From Virgibacillus sp. MSJ-26 (GTDB lineage: Bacteria > Bacillota > Bacilli > Bacillales > Amphibacillaceae), in contig NZ_JAHLPW010000003.1 in assembly GCF_018918075.1 (NCBI RefSeq), forward strand, positions 124,001-188,000: a stretch of DNA of 64,000 nucleotides. Direction: 5' to 3'. The notes under the pieces are model-generated. The model searched no databases. It was not told where the DNA came from and was given only the letters and a program-made list of their open reading frames with translations. Position numbers and translations under genes: made by a program. Shown here piece after piece: positions 10,629 to 19,154 of this stretch. Every line of letters begins with the position of its first letter. Position 1 is the first letter of the stretch.

Positions 10629-11407
10629 TTGATTTCACCTGACTCTGGTTTCCCCATCTCTTCAATGAGTGCTTGTTCCGCCTCCCCACCGGTCAACTCT
10701 AGAAAGATATCTTCCAAACTACCTTCCGACGTCCCTTCCAACTGCCGCAATTCATCCATCGTACCGAGTGCAACAATCTGTCCATCCGCAATGATTCCAA
10801 CCCGGTCACACATCTCTTCAGCAATTTCTAGTATATGGGTGGAGACAAACGCAGTCATCCCCTCATCACAAAGTTTTCGTAGTAGATTTTTAAGAGCACG
10901 TGCACTTTTCGGATCAAGTCCAACCGTCGGCTCATCTAAAAATAGCACATCTGGTTCATGAATGAGGGCACCACAGATGGCAATTTTTTGTTTCATACCG
11001 TGAGAATAGCTTTCGATCAGTTCATCTGCTCGTTCAGTTAAACTAAATGTTTCTAGTAATTCGGCAGCTTTTTTCTCATATGTATCCTCAGATACTCCAA
11101 ACACTGAAGCGACGAATTGAATGTATTCCCAACCTGTTAATTTTGGATAAATATTCGGATGATCTGGAACATAAGCCAAGTGCTTTTTCGCTTCGATTGG
11201 AGACGTCCAAATATTGATTCCTTTTATCTCAGCAATCCCACTAGACGGCTCCAACAGTCCCGTCAACATTTTTATCGTCGTCGTTTTCCCGGCCCCATTC
11301 GGCCCCAGAAACCCAAACAACTCACCCTGCTCAACCTCAAGACTCACTCCCCTCACCGCATCATTACTCCCATACCTTTTCGACAAATCAGACAACTTAA
11401 TAGCCAT
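10625..11407 (-). CDS. ABC transporter ATP-binding protein
   Basis: A 260-residue nucleotide-binding subunit. Walker A G-P-N-G-A-G-K-T-T, signature Y-S-H-G-M-K-Q-K (S-H-G-M in place of S-G-G-Q, as in CcmA/DRA-type exporters), Walker B V-L-F-L-D-E-P-T-V-G-L-D and the switch histidine in F-V-S-T-H-I-L are all present. It energises the permease encoded immediately downstream, with a 4-base overlap. The architecture suggests export rather than import. The start codon follows GGAGGGGATTAT. Confidence 0.92.
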   Translation of the reverse strand: MAIKLSDLSKRYGSNDAVRGVSLEVEQGELFGFLGPNGAGKTTTIKMLTGLLEPSSGIAEIKGINIWTSPIEAKKHLAYVPDHPNIYPKLTGWEYIQFVASVFGVSEDTYEKKAAELLETFSLTERADELIESYSHGMKQKIAICGALIHEPDVLFLDEPTVGLDPKSARALKNLLRKLCDEGMTAFVSTHILEIAEEMCDRVGIIADGQIVALGTMDELRQLEGTSEGSLEDIFLELTGGEAEQALIEEMGKPESGEIK

Positions 11408-11420
11408 ATAATCCCCTCCC

Positions 11421-11474
11421 CAGGACAGGCGACTGCCCCTGTTCGGGACAGAGGGACAGGCACTCTGTCCCCCT
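11421..11474. repeat. GGGACAG-type repeat, degenerate
   Basis: Two imperfect units, GGACAGGCGACTGCCCCTG and GGGACAGGCACTCTGTCCC, just upstream of the ABC ATPase start. The rest of the 11408-11742 gap contains no gene. An AGTTTAGAGTCTAGGG stretch near 11565 has no assigned role. Confidence 0.7.
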
Positions 11475-11713
11475 GATTCCCTCTATTGCAAACTTAAAAA
11501 AAGATCTCTTAATTTACTCGTTAGCTTAACACGACAATGTGCAGGAGAGAAAAATTTCATTAAAAGTTTAGAGTCTAGGGAGTTTTAGATTGTAGAGGAA
11601 AAGCTCCCCAAAGAGTATCCCTAATCTTTACTTCCATCATTTAAATCGTTTCAATTTTTCTCTCCACTTACTCCTTACTACGATGTCACGAAGATAAAAG
11701 TTTCAGTAAAAAT

Positions 11714-11735
11714 AGGGACAGCGTGCCTGTCCCCT
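11714..11735. repeat. GGGACAG-type palindromic repeat, short form
   Basis: AGGGACAGCGTGCCTGTCCCCT, ending 7 bp from the aspartase stop codon. It may act as the 3' hairpin of that transcript. Confidence 0.75.
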
Positions 11736-11742
11736 ATATTCC

Positions 11743-13149
11743 CTACAAGAACTGGCTTCCTGAAATCCCAGGTGTTGTCATTTCAACGGGATCGAGTATG
11801 GTTTCAAGTTCTTTTTTTGTTAACAGATCATGTGCCTTGCAAATTTCTTCTATTGTTAAGCCTGTTTCTCTTGCTTGTTTTACAACTTTTGAGGCTGTTT
11901 CGTAACCAATATGTGGATTGAGAGCTGTAATGATGCCATAACTTTGCTCCACGTACTCGCGACATCTCTCTGTGTTTGCCTCGATACCACTTACAGCGTA
12001 ACGTGTGAAAACATCCAAACCGTTTTTCATTATTTCTAACGATTGAAGGAGGTTAAAAGCAATCACAGGGCCCATCACATTTAATTCAAACTGGCCTGCT
12101 TCAGACGCCATGCCGATGGATTGATCATTCCCAGAAACTTGAAAAGCCACTTGATTCACCACTTCAATCATGACGGGGTTCACTTTTCCAGGCATGATGG
12201 AAGAACCCGGTTGCCTTGCTGGTAAGTAAATTTCCTGAAAACCAGTCATCGGACCTGACGCCATCAAGCGAATATCATTACATATTTTCGACATGTTGAG
12301 AGCAGCCACTTTTAAAGAAGCGGAAAGTGACGTATAACCGTCCGTATTCTGAGTCCCATCTACAAGGCTTTTAGAAATATCTAGCTTCACACCAAGCTGA
12401 GATGATAGCTGGGAAGCGACTTTTTCAATGTATTCAGGTTTCGCATTGAGTCCAGTCCCAACGGCCGTTGCCCCAAGATTAATCGTCAGCATTTCTTGTG
12501 CCACCTGTGTCACCCTTCTAATATCACGCTCCACGACCTCGGAATAAGCGCCGAATTCCTGTCCAAGCCGAATCGGAACAGCATCTTGGAGGTGGGTGCG
12601 TCCCATTTTCAAAACGTCTTGAAATTCATTTTCTTTATTTAAAAATTCCTTTTTCAGCTGGTGCATAGTAAGAAGTAAGTCGTCCGCCATTCGAAACGCC
12701 GCAATCTTGATAGCGGTCGGAATCGTATCATTCGTCGACTGGGACATATTCACATGTGTATTCGGAGAACAAACATCATAATTGCCTTTTTCTTCTCCGA
12801 TAATTTCCAGTGCTCGATTCGCCAACACCTCATTCATATTCATATTAATGGAAGTGCCTGCCCCTCCCTGAATTGAATCCACGATGAATTGATCTGCAAA
12901 CTTTCCTTCAATGACTTCATCCGCCGCTGTTACAATCGCTCTACCAAGCGTATCTGACAGCATTTTTGTATGCATATTAGCGGTAGCTGCTGATTTCTTC
13001 ACTTCAGCCAGCGCGAGGACAAGCTCTTTATGTACACGTATTCCCGTAATTGGAAAGTTCTCAAGCGCTCTTAAAGTTTGTACACCATAATAAGCTTCTT
13101 CAGGTACTTCTTTCGTTCCTAAGCTGTCTTTTTCTAGTCTCATCCGCAT
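11743..13149 (-). CDS. aspA: aspartate ammonia-lyase
   Basis: Converts L-aspartate reversibly to fumarate and ammonia. The 468-residue protein of the aspartase/fumarase superfamily shows G-G-A-G-T-S-I-N-M-N-M-N-E-V, the S-P-N-T-H-V-N-M-S-Q-S-T-N-D block, G-R-T-H-L-Q-D-A-V-P and the catalytic flexible loop G-S-S-I-M-P-G-K-V-N-P. The sequence tracks B. subtilis AnsB closely. I set the start at the ATG at 13149, nine bases after AAAGGAG; an in-frame TTG at 13170 lies upstream of that ribosome-binding site. No asparaginase gene is adjacent, unlike the B. subtilis ansAB operon. Confidence 0.94.
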   Translation of the reverse strand: MRMRLEKDSLGTKEVPEEAYYGVQTLRALENFPITGIRVHKELVLALAEVKKSAATANMHTKMLSDTLGRAIVTAADEVIEGKFADQFIVDSIQGGAGTSINMNMNEVLANRALEIIGEEKGNYDVCSPNTHVNMSQSTNDTIPTAIKIAAFRMADDLLLTMHQLKKEFLNKENEFQDVLKMGRTHLQDAVPIRLGQEFGAYSEVVERDIRRVTQVAQEMLTINLGATAVGTGLNAKPEYIEKVASQLSSQLGVKLDISKSLVDGTQNTDGYTSLSASLKVAALNMSKICNDIRLMASGPMTGFQEIYLPARQPGSSIMPGKVNPVMIEVVNQVAFQVSGNDQSIGMASEAGQFELNVMGPVIAFNLLQSLEIMKNGLDVFTRYAVSGIEANTERCREYVEQSYGIITALNPHIGYETASKVVKQARETGLTIEEICKAHDLLTKKELETILDPVEMTTPGISGSQFL

Positions 13150-13278
13150 GTAATGATGCTCCTTTTGCAAATTTGCCGAGGGATAGTGGGCAGGCTCACC
13201 TGCTGATTACACATCAAAAACATTGTCACTCTCCCTCAAGCACTTAAATTAATTTTAAGTTAATCGGTTGTTTTATAG

Positions 13279-13512
13279 TTAATCGAGATCATCAACTTTT
13301 TCTAAAGCCTGCTTCAAATTTTTCAATTCCGATAAATTAAACGTGAGTCCTTTCCCCATTTTTTCATGATTCTCTGACCAATCTCTTATATCATACTTAG
13401 GTTCTCGGCCATTCCAACTGACTAAGTTCAATTCTTTTTGCCAACCTTTTGACCCTTCTGATAGGATTGCTATTGTTTCAACAACTTCAAAAGAAAAACC
13501 TTTGTTTGCCAT
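13279..13512 (-). CDS. YdbC/PC4-like ssDNA-binding protein
   Basis: 77 residues. The blocks G-W-Q-K-E-L-N-L-V-S-W-N-G-R-E-P-K-Y-D-I-R-D-W and H-E-K-M-G-K-G-L-T-F are the signature of the YdbC family, bacterial homologues of the eukaryotic PC4 coactivator fold that bind single-stranded nucleic acid. The start is the ATG at 13512, preceded by AAAGGAG; the frame also runs open to 13542. Monocistronic. A precise cellular role is not established; I infer a housekeeping nucleic-acid binding protein. Confidence 0.85.
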   Translation of the reverse strand: MANKGFSFEVVETIAILSEGSKGWQKELNLVSWNGREPKYDIRDWSENHEKMGKGLTFNLSELKNLKQALEKVDDLD

Positions 13513-13605
13513 TATGCTCGCTCCTTTACTTGATTCATTCACATCTATGTTAACGCTTTATTATTCTATCTATATTTTAACATAAATTCTCTCTCTTCAA
13601 ATAAA

Positions 13606-13650
13606 GTGCCAGGTACCGACACAATTCAGAATTGTGTCGGTACCTGGCAC
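13606..13650. repeat. GTGCCAGGTAC-type palindrome, perfect copy
   Basis: 45 bp with perfect 22-bp arms (GTGCCAGGTACCGACACAAT... and its complement) around one central base. It begins 5 bp after the SDR stop codon. Related copies lie at 14455, 17167, 22993, 38765 and 46965. Confidence 0.95.
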
Positions 13651-13655
13651 GTTCA

Positions 13656-14360
13656 TTACACCGGTCGAACGGTAATTTCATTCACATTCACATAATCTGG
13701 TTGAGTCAGGGCATAAACCACAGCTTTTCCGATATCTGTGGCCTCTAGTTTTTTACGCCCGTTCCAAGTATTGCCTTCGCTTAGACGTGTTGCCACCATG
13801 CCCGGAGAAATATTCGTCACACGAACCCCCGTCCGGGCGAGTTCCTTTTCAAGTCCCATCGAAATAGCACGCACCGCATATTTAGTTCCACTGTAAACCG
13901 TACTATGTTTTGTTACTTCATGTCCTGATACAGAAGCAATATTGACGATGTGCCCCGTTGCTCGCTCAATCATTTTCGGCAGGACAGCATCAATATTGTA
14001 AAGAACTCCCTTAATATTAACGTCAATCATTTTTTCCCACTCGTCCACTTTACCGGAACGCACTGTTCCCTCAAGCATTTGGCCTGCGTTATTGACCAAA
14101 ATGTCTACATCACTAAAGTGCTCAACCGCCGTTTCAACCATTCGCTTCACATCTGCTGACTCAGCAACATCTGCTTGAACTGCCTGAACCTTGCCTTTTC
14201 CTTGCGCTTCAATATCTTCCTTCACTTTATTTAAATTTTCCAACGTCCGTGCAACAATGACAACATTCACACCCTCAGCAGCCAACTCCTTTGCAATGGC
14301 CGCTCCAATACCACTGCTCGCACCAGTTACAATAGCTGTTTTATCCGCTAACTTACTCAT
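13656..14360 (-). CDS. short-chain dehydrogenase/reductase
   Basis: An NAD(P)-dependent oxidoreductase of 234 residues. It shows T-G-A-S-S-G-I-G (cofactor loop), V-N-N-A-G, the catalytic S-V-S-G...Y-S-G-T-K-Y-A-V (Y-x-x-x-K) and I-S-P-G-M-V-A-T. The R following the first strand (V-A-R-T) suggests NADP preference. It resembles the YdfG-like or clavaldehyde-type classical SDRs; the substrate is unknown. The start is the ATG at 14360, after AGGAGGGG; the frame extends open to 14414 without another ribosome-binding site. The palindrome directly behind the stop may serve as the transcript end. Confidence 0.9.
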   Translation of the reverse strand: MSKLADKTAIVTGASSGIGAAIAKELAAEGVNVVIVARTLENLNKVKEDIEAQGKGKVQAVQADVAESADVKRMVETAVEHFSDVDILVNNAGQMLEGTVRSGKVDEWEKMIDVNIKGVLYNIDAVLPKMIERATGHIVNIASVSGHEVTKHSTVYSGTKYAVRAISMGLEKELARTGVRVTNISPGMVATRLSEGNTWNGRKKLEATDIGKAVVYALTQPDYVNVNEITVRPV

Positions 14361-14454
14361 AACTTCAACCCCTCCTATTATTAAACTACCTATAACCCGA
14401 TCATACTTTAACAAACATAGATTTTCCAGGAATGGACTAGAGGGACGACACGAG

Positions 14455-14492
14455 GTGCCAGGTACTCAAACGATTGTGTGTGTACCTGGCAC
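14455..14492. repeat. GTGCCAGGTAC-type palindrome, shortened
   Basis: GTGCCAGGTACTCAAACG paired with a TGTGTACCTGGCAC arm. The centre is shortened. It ends 13 bp from the TetR-family stop codon. Confidence 0.85.
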
Positions 14493-14505
14493 CAGCCGAA
14501 ACTAT

Positions 14506-15078
14506 TTAACTTTCTTTATTCCGTGTGTGTGCCCCAATAATCATATCTTCAGCAACATCATCCAACATTTCTATCATTTTCTCTTCTGTAAAGTATTCCG
14601 GAAGTAAACCATTTGCGACCTGGACGGCCAATCCAGTTTGAAATATTTCCATTTTATGCAAAATATTCATTAATTCCTGGTCGGAAAACTCCTTTAATGT
14701 CGGATCAGCCTTCATTTGCTGAACAAGGAACAACATATTTTCTTCATTATGTTCCATGTAAGGGTTATTTTTCATCATTAAATCACGATAAAGAACACTG
14801 TATTGCTTAGCGAATTTAATACTTCCTATTCCAATATCGCGAAAAGGATGTCCGGAATTTTGCTCTAAAATTAAATTTTTGGCTATTTCCATAGTATAAT
14901 TAATCACTTCCTGAATGAGTTCCTCAACATCTTTAAAGTTCACATAAATTGGTGCTATTGAACTGCCAAGTTGTTTAGCAACTTTTCGAATCGTGATTGC
15001 ATCTATTCCTTTTTCTTTTGCGATATTAAACGCAGCTATAATAATATCTTCTTTTGAAAATTTCTTTCTCGGTGCCAT
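14506..15078 (-). CDS. TetR family transcriptional regulator
   Basis: 190 residues. The N-terminal helix-turn-helix (K-E-D-I-I-I-A-A-F-N-I-A-K-E-K-G, then I-T-I-R-K-V-A-K-Q-L-G-S-S-I-A-P-I-Y-V-N-F-K) is classic TetR. The C-terminal ligand domain ends in a TetR_C-like helix set around residues 80-185. It is transcribed divergently from the serine hydrolase at 15241. The shared intergenic region carries two T-G-A-T-A-T-A-T-C-A type palindromes, so it most likely represses itself and that hydrolase. The inducer is unknown. Confidence 0.9.
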   Translation of the reverse strand: MAPRKKFSKEDIIIAAFNIAKEKGIDAITIRKVAKQLGSSIAPIYVNFKDVEELIQEVINYTMEIAKNLILEQNSGHPFRDIGIGSIKFAKQYSVLYRDLMMKNNPYMEHNEENMLFLVQQMKADPTLKEFSDQELMNILHKMEIFQTGLAVQVANGLLPEYFTEEKMIEMLDDVAEDMIIGAHTRNKES

Positions 15079-15096
15079 AGCTACTCCCCTTTTAGC

Positions 15097-15226
15097 TGAT
15101 ATATCAGTTGATACATATTCTATTTCTCCGTCAAATGCTTGTCAAATAAATAATTTTCTAAAAATTGTTTACAAATAGTGAGTCTCCTTTTATAATTTGA
15201 ATCATATGATATATATCAAATGATAC
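15097..15226. promoter_or_regulatory. divergent promoter with TetR-type operators
   Basis: On the plus strand, TTTACA (15168-15173) and TATAAT (15191-15196) are spaced 17 bp. Two related palindromes flank the region: TGATATATCA at 15097-15106, beside the TetR start, and TGATATATATCA at 15207-15218, over the hydrolase transcription start. Both positions fit repressor operators. Confidence 0.7.
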
Positions 15227-15240
15227 TTAAGGAGGGAACT

Positions 15241-17154
15241 ATGAAAAAATTTGGAGGCATATGCTTGGTCGTCGGACTTATCGTGTTGTTGAATGTTGGC
15301 TCTCTCTCGGCAAGTACGATGTCTGAAGACGATATCGCTGAAGTGGTAGATACATTCATGGATGAAATAGTAAGCCGAGAAAATATCCCAAACGCCGCTA
15401 TCTCTGTCGTTTATCGTGGGGAGATAATTTTAGAAAAAGGGTATGGTTATTCGAATTTGGATACAAAGGTTTCTGTCAATCCGGAAAAAACACTCTTTCG
15501 AATTGGTTCTGTATCCAAACTTTTTACGTGGACAGCAATTATGCAACTTGTTGAACAAGGAAAAATAGATCTCGACGTAGATGTTAACGAATATTTGGAT
15601 TTTCCTATACCGCATTATGAGGATTCAAGTCCAATAACGTTACGCCATTTAATGACACATACGCCTGGATTTGAAGATTATCCTGAACATATTTTCAAAT
15701 TGGAGGAAGAGGAAATGCTACCGCTCAATGAATATGTTCGTGAGCTCTTGCCTGAAAGAGTTTTTCCAGCGGGAGAAGTACTTGCCTATTCTAACTACGG
15801 GACGGCATTAGCGGGGTACATTGTTGAACAAGCAAGTGATATGCCATTTTCTGCATATATAGATAAGAATATCTTCGCACCATTACAAATGAATTATAGT
15901 ACATTTGAACAGCCGTTACCCGAACAATTGGCTGATAGCATTACAACGCCTTATCGTTTCGTAGATGAACATTTTGCTAAAGGAAACTTTGAATTTTTAC
16001 CTGAACCGGCTGGAGCAATGAGCACGTCTGCATCCGACATGGCAAAATTTATGACCGCTTATTTACAGGAAGGGCAATTTAATGATGAAAAAATATTAGA
16101 CAAAAATACAGTTGGACAGATGTTCGAGCAACAGTTCACTCAACACCCGAAATTAAACGGAATGGGCCTTGGTTTTATTGAAGGAAATTTCAATGAGCAA
16201 CGCACCCTTTTCCACGGTGGTGGTACGATGCTCTATAATTCTGCCTTATATTTATTACCTGACGAAGATATTGGGATATTTATAACTTATAGCGGAGGGG
16301 ATCATTATCCGCATAATGAAGTGTTCAAGCAGTTTCTAGATGAATTTTTTCCAATAAAAGAACAGGCGGCGATCAAGTCGTCAAATGGTGCAAAAGAGAG
16401 GGCAAGTCGCTACGTTGGGGAATATCACCAGAACAGAAAGAGTTTTACGACCTCAGTAAAATTTGTCAGCCTGATGACAGGTATTATTTCTGTTGAAGCG
16501 GATAAAGATGGACAGTTACATGTCACACATGCAGGTGCAACAAATAAATTTGTGGAAGTGGAGCCCAGTATATATGAAAGTGCACGATCTGAAAAAACCC
16601 CTGATGGATTCGGGAATTTTAAAAGAATAATTTTCGAGGAAGATGTAGAGGGGAATATAATGTTAATGGCAGATGGGCCGATGACATATACAAAAGCCCC
16701 TTGGTATGCAAGTAGTACATTCACGATTGTCATGTTAGCGTGTATTTTATTATTTATTGTCGCAACGATTTTTATTTGGACGTTTGCAGCAATCATACGA
16801 GTATTACGAAACAGAAAAAAGGCTCAGTCCAACTGGGAGTTTCTAGCTATAATTGCGGCAATTGTATATGGGATCGCCACCATTAGCTTTTTTATCAGTA
16901 TCATTATAAATGGTGAAGTAGATCCTATTTATCAATTCCCTACATCCGCTTATAGCGCTCTTCCAGGATGGAGTGGGATTCTAGATTATATTCTATATTT
17001 AATCGTTATTCTTAGTATCGCTTTATTAATGTTCACGATAGTCGTGTGGAGAAAAAAAGCTTGGAGCATGTTTGGCCGAATTCATTATTCACTCTATACG
17101 ATTGCTTCTCTCATCTTAGTTTGGTTATTTTACTACTGGAACTTTTTTATTTAG
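15241..17154 (+). CDS. membrane-anchored serine hydrolase (class C beta-lactamase fold)
   Basis: 637 residues. A signal peptide (residues 1-25) leads into a beta-lactamase/AmpC-like domain with S-V-S-K (S-x-x-K, near residue 89), Y-S-N-Y (Y-x-N) and H-G-G-G-T (the K/H-T-G equivalent). After about residue 480 come four hydrophobic segments, so the enzyme should act outside the membrane while held by its C-terminus. Such proteins hydrolyse D-amino-acid peptides or esters; true beta-lactamase activity cannot be assumed. The start is the ATG at 15241 with AAGGAGGGA, not the ATG at 15220. Regulation is probably by the divergent TetR gene. Confidence 0.88.
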   Translation: MKKFGGICLVVGLIVLLNVGSLSASTMSEDDIAEVVDTFMDEIVSRENIPNAAISVVYRGEIILEKGYGYSNLDTKVSVNPEKTLFRIGSVSKLFTWTAIMQLVEQGKIDLDVDVNEYLDFPIPHYEDSSPITLRHLMTHTPGFEDYPEHIFKLEEEEMLPLNEYVRELLPERVFPAGEVLAYSNYGTALAGYIVEQASDMPFSAYIDKNIFAPLQMNYSTFEQPLPEQLADSITTPYRFVDEHFAKGNFEFLPEPAGAMSTSASDMAKFMTAYLQEGQFNDEKILDKNTVGQMFEQQFTQHPKLNGMGLGFIEGNFNEQRTLFHGGGTMLYNSALYLLPDEDIGIFITYSGGDHYPHNEVFKQFLDEFFPIKEQAAIKSSNGAKERASRYVGEYHQNRKSFTTSVKFVSLMTGIISVEADKDGQLHVTHAGATNKFVEVEPSIYESARSEKTPDGFGNFKRIIFEEDVEGNIMLMADGPMTYTKAPWYASSTFTIVMLACILLFIVATIFIWTFAAIIRVLRNRKKAQSNWEFLAIIAAIVYGIATISFFISIIINGEVDPIYQFPTSAYSALPGWSGILDYILYLIVILSIALLMFTIVVWRKKAWSMFGRIHYSLYTIASLILVWLFYYWNFFI

Positions 17155-17166
17155 TGAGCGCAAAAG

Positions 17167-17211
17167 GTGCCAGGTACGTAAACAATTCTGAATTGTGTGT
17201 GTACCTGGCAC
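17167..17211. repeat. GTGCCAGGTAC-type palindrome
   Basis: GTGCCAGGTACGTAAACAATT, a central C-T, then GAATTGTGTGTGTACCTGGCAC. It begins 12 bp after the serine hydrolase stop. Confidence 0.9.
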
Positions 17212-17422
17212 CACATCACCCCGTCATTCAGAGTAAATAAGGCTAAATAAAACAATATTTCATAATAATCATGATAACTAAACGAGATGGACTTTATTGT
17301 ACATATATGCTCCTATTTAGCGTTTGAATTAAGTGTGCTTTAGTTATAACATTAAACATACTGTTCATGAACGGAATAGGTGTACACCACAATTAAATAA
17401 AAATAAAGGGGTTTTTTGCAAC

Positions 17423-18337
17423 ATGATTCAATCAAATTGGAAAAAGTTAGGGATAACTGCGTGCTTATCTTTATCCCTAATCGCTGCAGGTTGTGGTGAA
17501 TCGACGGACGGAAGTGCACAATCTGAAGAAGAAGATGTTAATGTTAGTAAAGAAATGGAATACACAATCACAGGTATTGAACCTGGTGCTGGGCAAACGG
17601 AGACAAATGAAGAAGCTATCGAAACATACGATAGCCTTGAAGGTTGGAATCAAGAACTGTCTTCAACAGGAGCCATGTTGACAGAGTTGGATGAAGCGAT
17701 TCGAAACGAAGAGCCGATTATCGTCAGTGCTTGGTCACCGCATTATATGTTTGCTGAATGGGACATTAAATACTTAGAAGATCCTGAGGACCTCTTCGGG
17801 GAAGAGCAGCGATTCACAACAGTGGTGAGAGATAATTTAGAAGAAGATATGCCTGAAGCTTATACTATTATGGATCGATTTGAATGGGAGCTCGATGATG
17901 TAGAAGAAGCGTTAGTGGAAACTCAGGAAAAAGAAGTTGACGAAGTGGCGGAAAATTGGGTCGATGACAATCAAGATACAGTTTCTGAGTGGACTGAAGG
18001 TATAGATTCTGTCGATGGTACGCCAATCGAATTGGTTGTCATTCCCTGGGATGCTGAAACTTTTATAACAGAAATAGCTAAAGTTGTCCTAAAGCAACAA
18101 GGGTTTGATGTCACAGTCACTCCTGTAGATCCGGCTGTTTTGTTTGAAGCCATCGCAACAGGTGATGCTGATGCTTCCCTATCACCATCAATGCCCGTGA
18201 CACATAGTCATTTATATGCTGAATATGAAGATGATTTTGAAGATCTTGGCGCGAATGTGGAAGGTAACAAGATTGGCTTAGCCGTGCCATCTTATATGGA
18301 TATCGACTCTATTGAAGATTTACAGCCTAAGGAATAA
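17423..18337 (+). CDS. OpuAC-like glycine betaine binding lipoprotein, altered ligand cage
   Basis: 304 residues. A lipoprotein signal ends at A-A-G-C. The domain order (G-I-E-P-G-A-G...S-A-W-S-P-H-Y-M-F-A first, then V-I-P-W-D-A-E...S-L-S-P-S-M-P-V-T-H, ending S-I-E-D-L) is that of B. subtilis OpuAC. In OpuAC three tryptophans form the betaine cage. Here W104 and W209 match two of them, but the third (S-A-W-L-P in OpuAC) is replaced by serine (S-P-S-M-P, Ser256), while the following histidine is kept. No permease or ATPase gene is adjacent, so this is an orphan receptor. The ligand may differ from glycine betaine. The ATG is at 17423, after AAAGGGG. Confidence 0.85.
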   Translation: MIQSNWKKLGITACLSLSLIAAGCGESTDGSAQSEEEDVNVSKEMEYTITGIEPGAGQTETNEEAIETYDSLEGWNQELSSTGAMLTELDEAIRNEEPIIVSAWSPHYMFAEWDIKYLEDPEDLFGEEQRFTTVVRDNLEEDMPEAYTIMDRFEWELDDVEEALVETQEKEVDEVAENWVDDNQDTVSEWTEGIDSVDGTPIELVVIPWDAETFITEIAKVVLKQQGFDVTVTPVDPAVLFEAIATGDADASLSPSMPVTHSHLYAEYEDDFEDLGANVEGNKIGLAVPSYMDIDSIEDLQPKE

Positions 18338-18353
18338 TAACTTATAACTAATG

Positions 18354-18380
18354 AAGAACTTCCAAAAGGAGTTCTTTTTT
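18354..18380 (+). terminator. terminator of the OpuAC-like gene
   Basis: AAGAACTTCC / GGAGTTCTT hairpin followed by six T, 15 bp after the stop codon. Confidence 0.85.
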
Positions 18381-18492
18381 AGTTGATAAATAAAGTGAAT
18401 AGACACCTCTTAAAAATTATAAATATAAGTACTGCACTCCTCCCGTTCCTTCTTTATAATACCCTTCTTAATGTATAATAGAATTTAATTTA

Positions 18493-18654
18493 ATCATATT
18501 ATCAAGAGTGAATGAGAAGACTGGCTCAAGGACTTCACAGCAACCTACCAATCGGTAGGGCGCTTCGACCAGCAAAGCAGCATTGCTTTGGATGATGACA
18601 AACGGCGATCTGTCGGTATCCTTTGTTGCTTTCATCGGCAATGAGGGGTTTTTT
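18493..18654 (+). promoter_or_regulatory. SAM-I (S-box) riboswitch with terminator
   Basis: Conserved S-box landmarks appear in order: ATCAAGAG (18501), GACTGGCTC (18530), CAGCAACC (18538-18545), GGTAGGGCGCTTCGACC (18554-18570) and a GCAAAGCA/TGCTTTG stem. A P1 partner GATGAT (18591-18596) pairs with ATCAT at 18493. A hairpin follows, CCTTTGTTGC / GCAATGAGGG (18620-18646), then a T-run. A TATAAT at 18474 could be the promoter. No methionine or cysteine gene follows. Confidence 0.8.
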
Positions 18655-19154
18655 GTTATCTCTCATTCCTCTAAAACAAGTGACATGGGAAAGGGTTAGA
18701 ATCTTAACAGGATACGGAGGTTATTTGAGAAAGGTTTTGTAAAACACTGGTACGTTTTTAGACATGCGAAGCCTATGCTATAAGGAATGATACGTATTGC
18801 CTCTCGAGGAAAAAATGTCGTTTAATTGTTAGTATCTTATTTCGGAAATAAAAACGGGGGGCATAAAAATTATGTCCCTTTGTTGTTTAAGATGTCAAAG
18901 CTATTGTCACACTCACACTTTAATTATCTAATTATTTCAAAAGAACTGAAACCTTTATGTTAAAATTAACGTAATAAATATTATTAACTAAACAGGAGCA
19001 GTTAACGGACACTTTTGCTTAATAAGAGATATGTGAATGCTTTAAAACTGGAAATAAAATGACAGATTTCAGCAATCTAGAGGGATTGCAAACTTTGCGC
19101 CCTATGTTATATAAGGGTCAGATTGCGGAAAAGAAAGGAGGGATTAGTTATATA
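18655..19154 (+). other. gene-free stretch behind the SAM riboswitch
   Basis: 500 bases on the expected transcript of the riboswitch. ACGGAGGTTAT followed by TTG at 18726 opens a frame of only five codons; a shifted frame reads a 27-codon segment ending K-H-W-Y-V-F-R-H-A-K-P-M-L before a stop. No known gene is recognisable. It may be a decayed target gene. Confidence 0.4.

Noticed and set aside
17423..18337. Domain order of the OpuAC-like protein considered a new circular permutation
   Set aside because: The same order occurs in B. subtilis OpuAC, so the arrangement is known; only the missing cage tryptophan is unusual.
18700..18850. Short frame with K-H-W-Y-V-F-R-H-A-K-P-M-L behind the SAM riboswitch, thought of as a histidine-phosphatase fragment
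   Set aside because: Only 27 codons between stops, not aligned to the ribosome-binding site and without the full R-H-G/A context. Kept only as a possible remnant.
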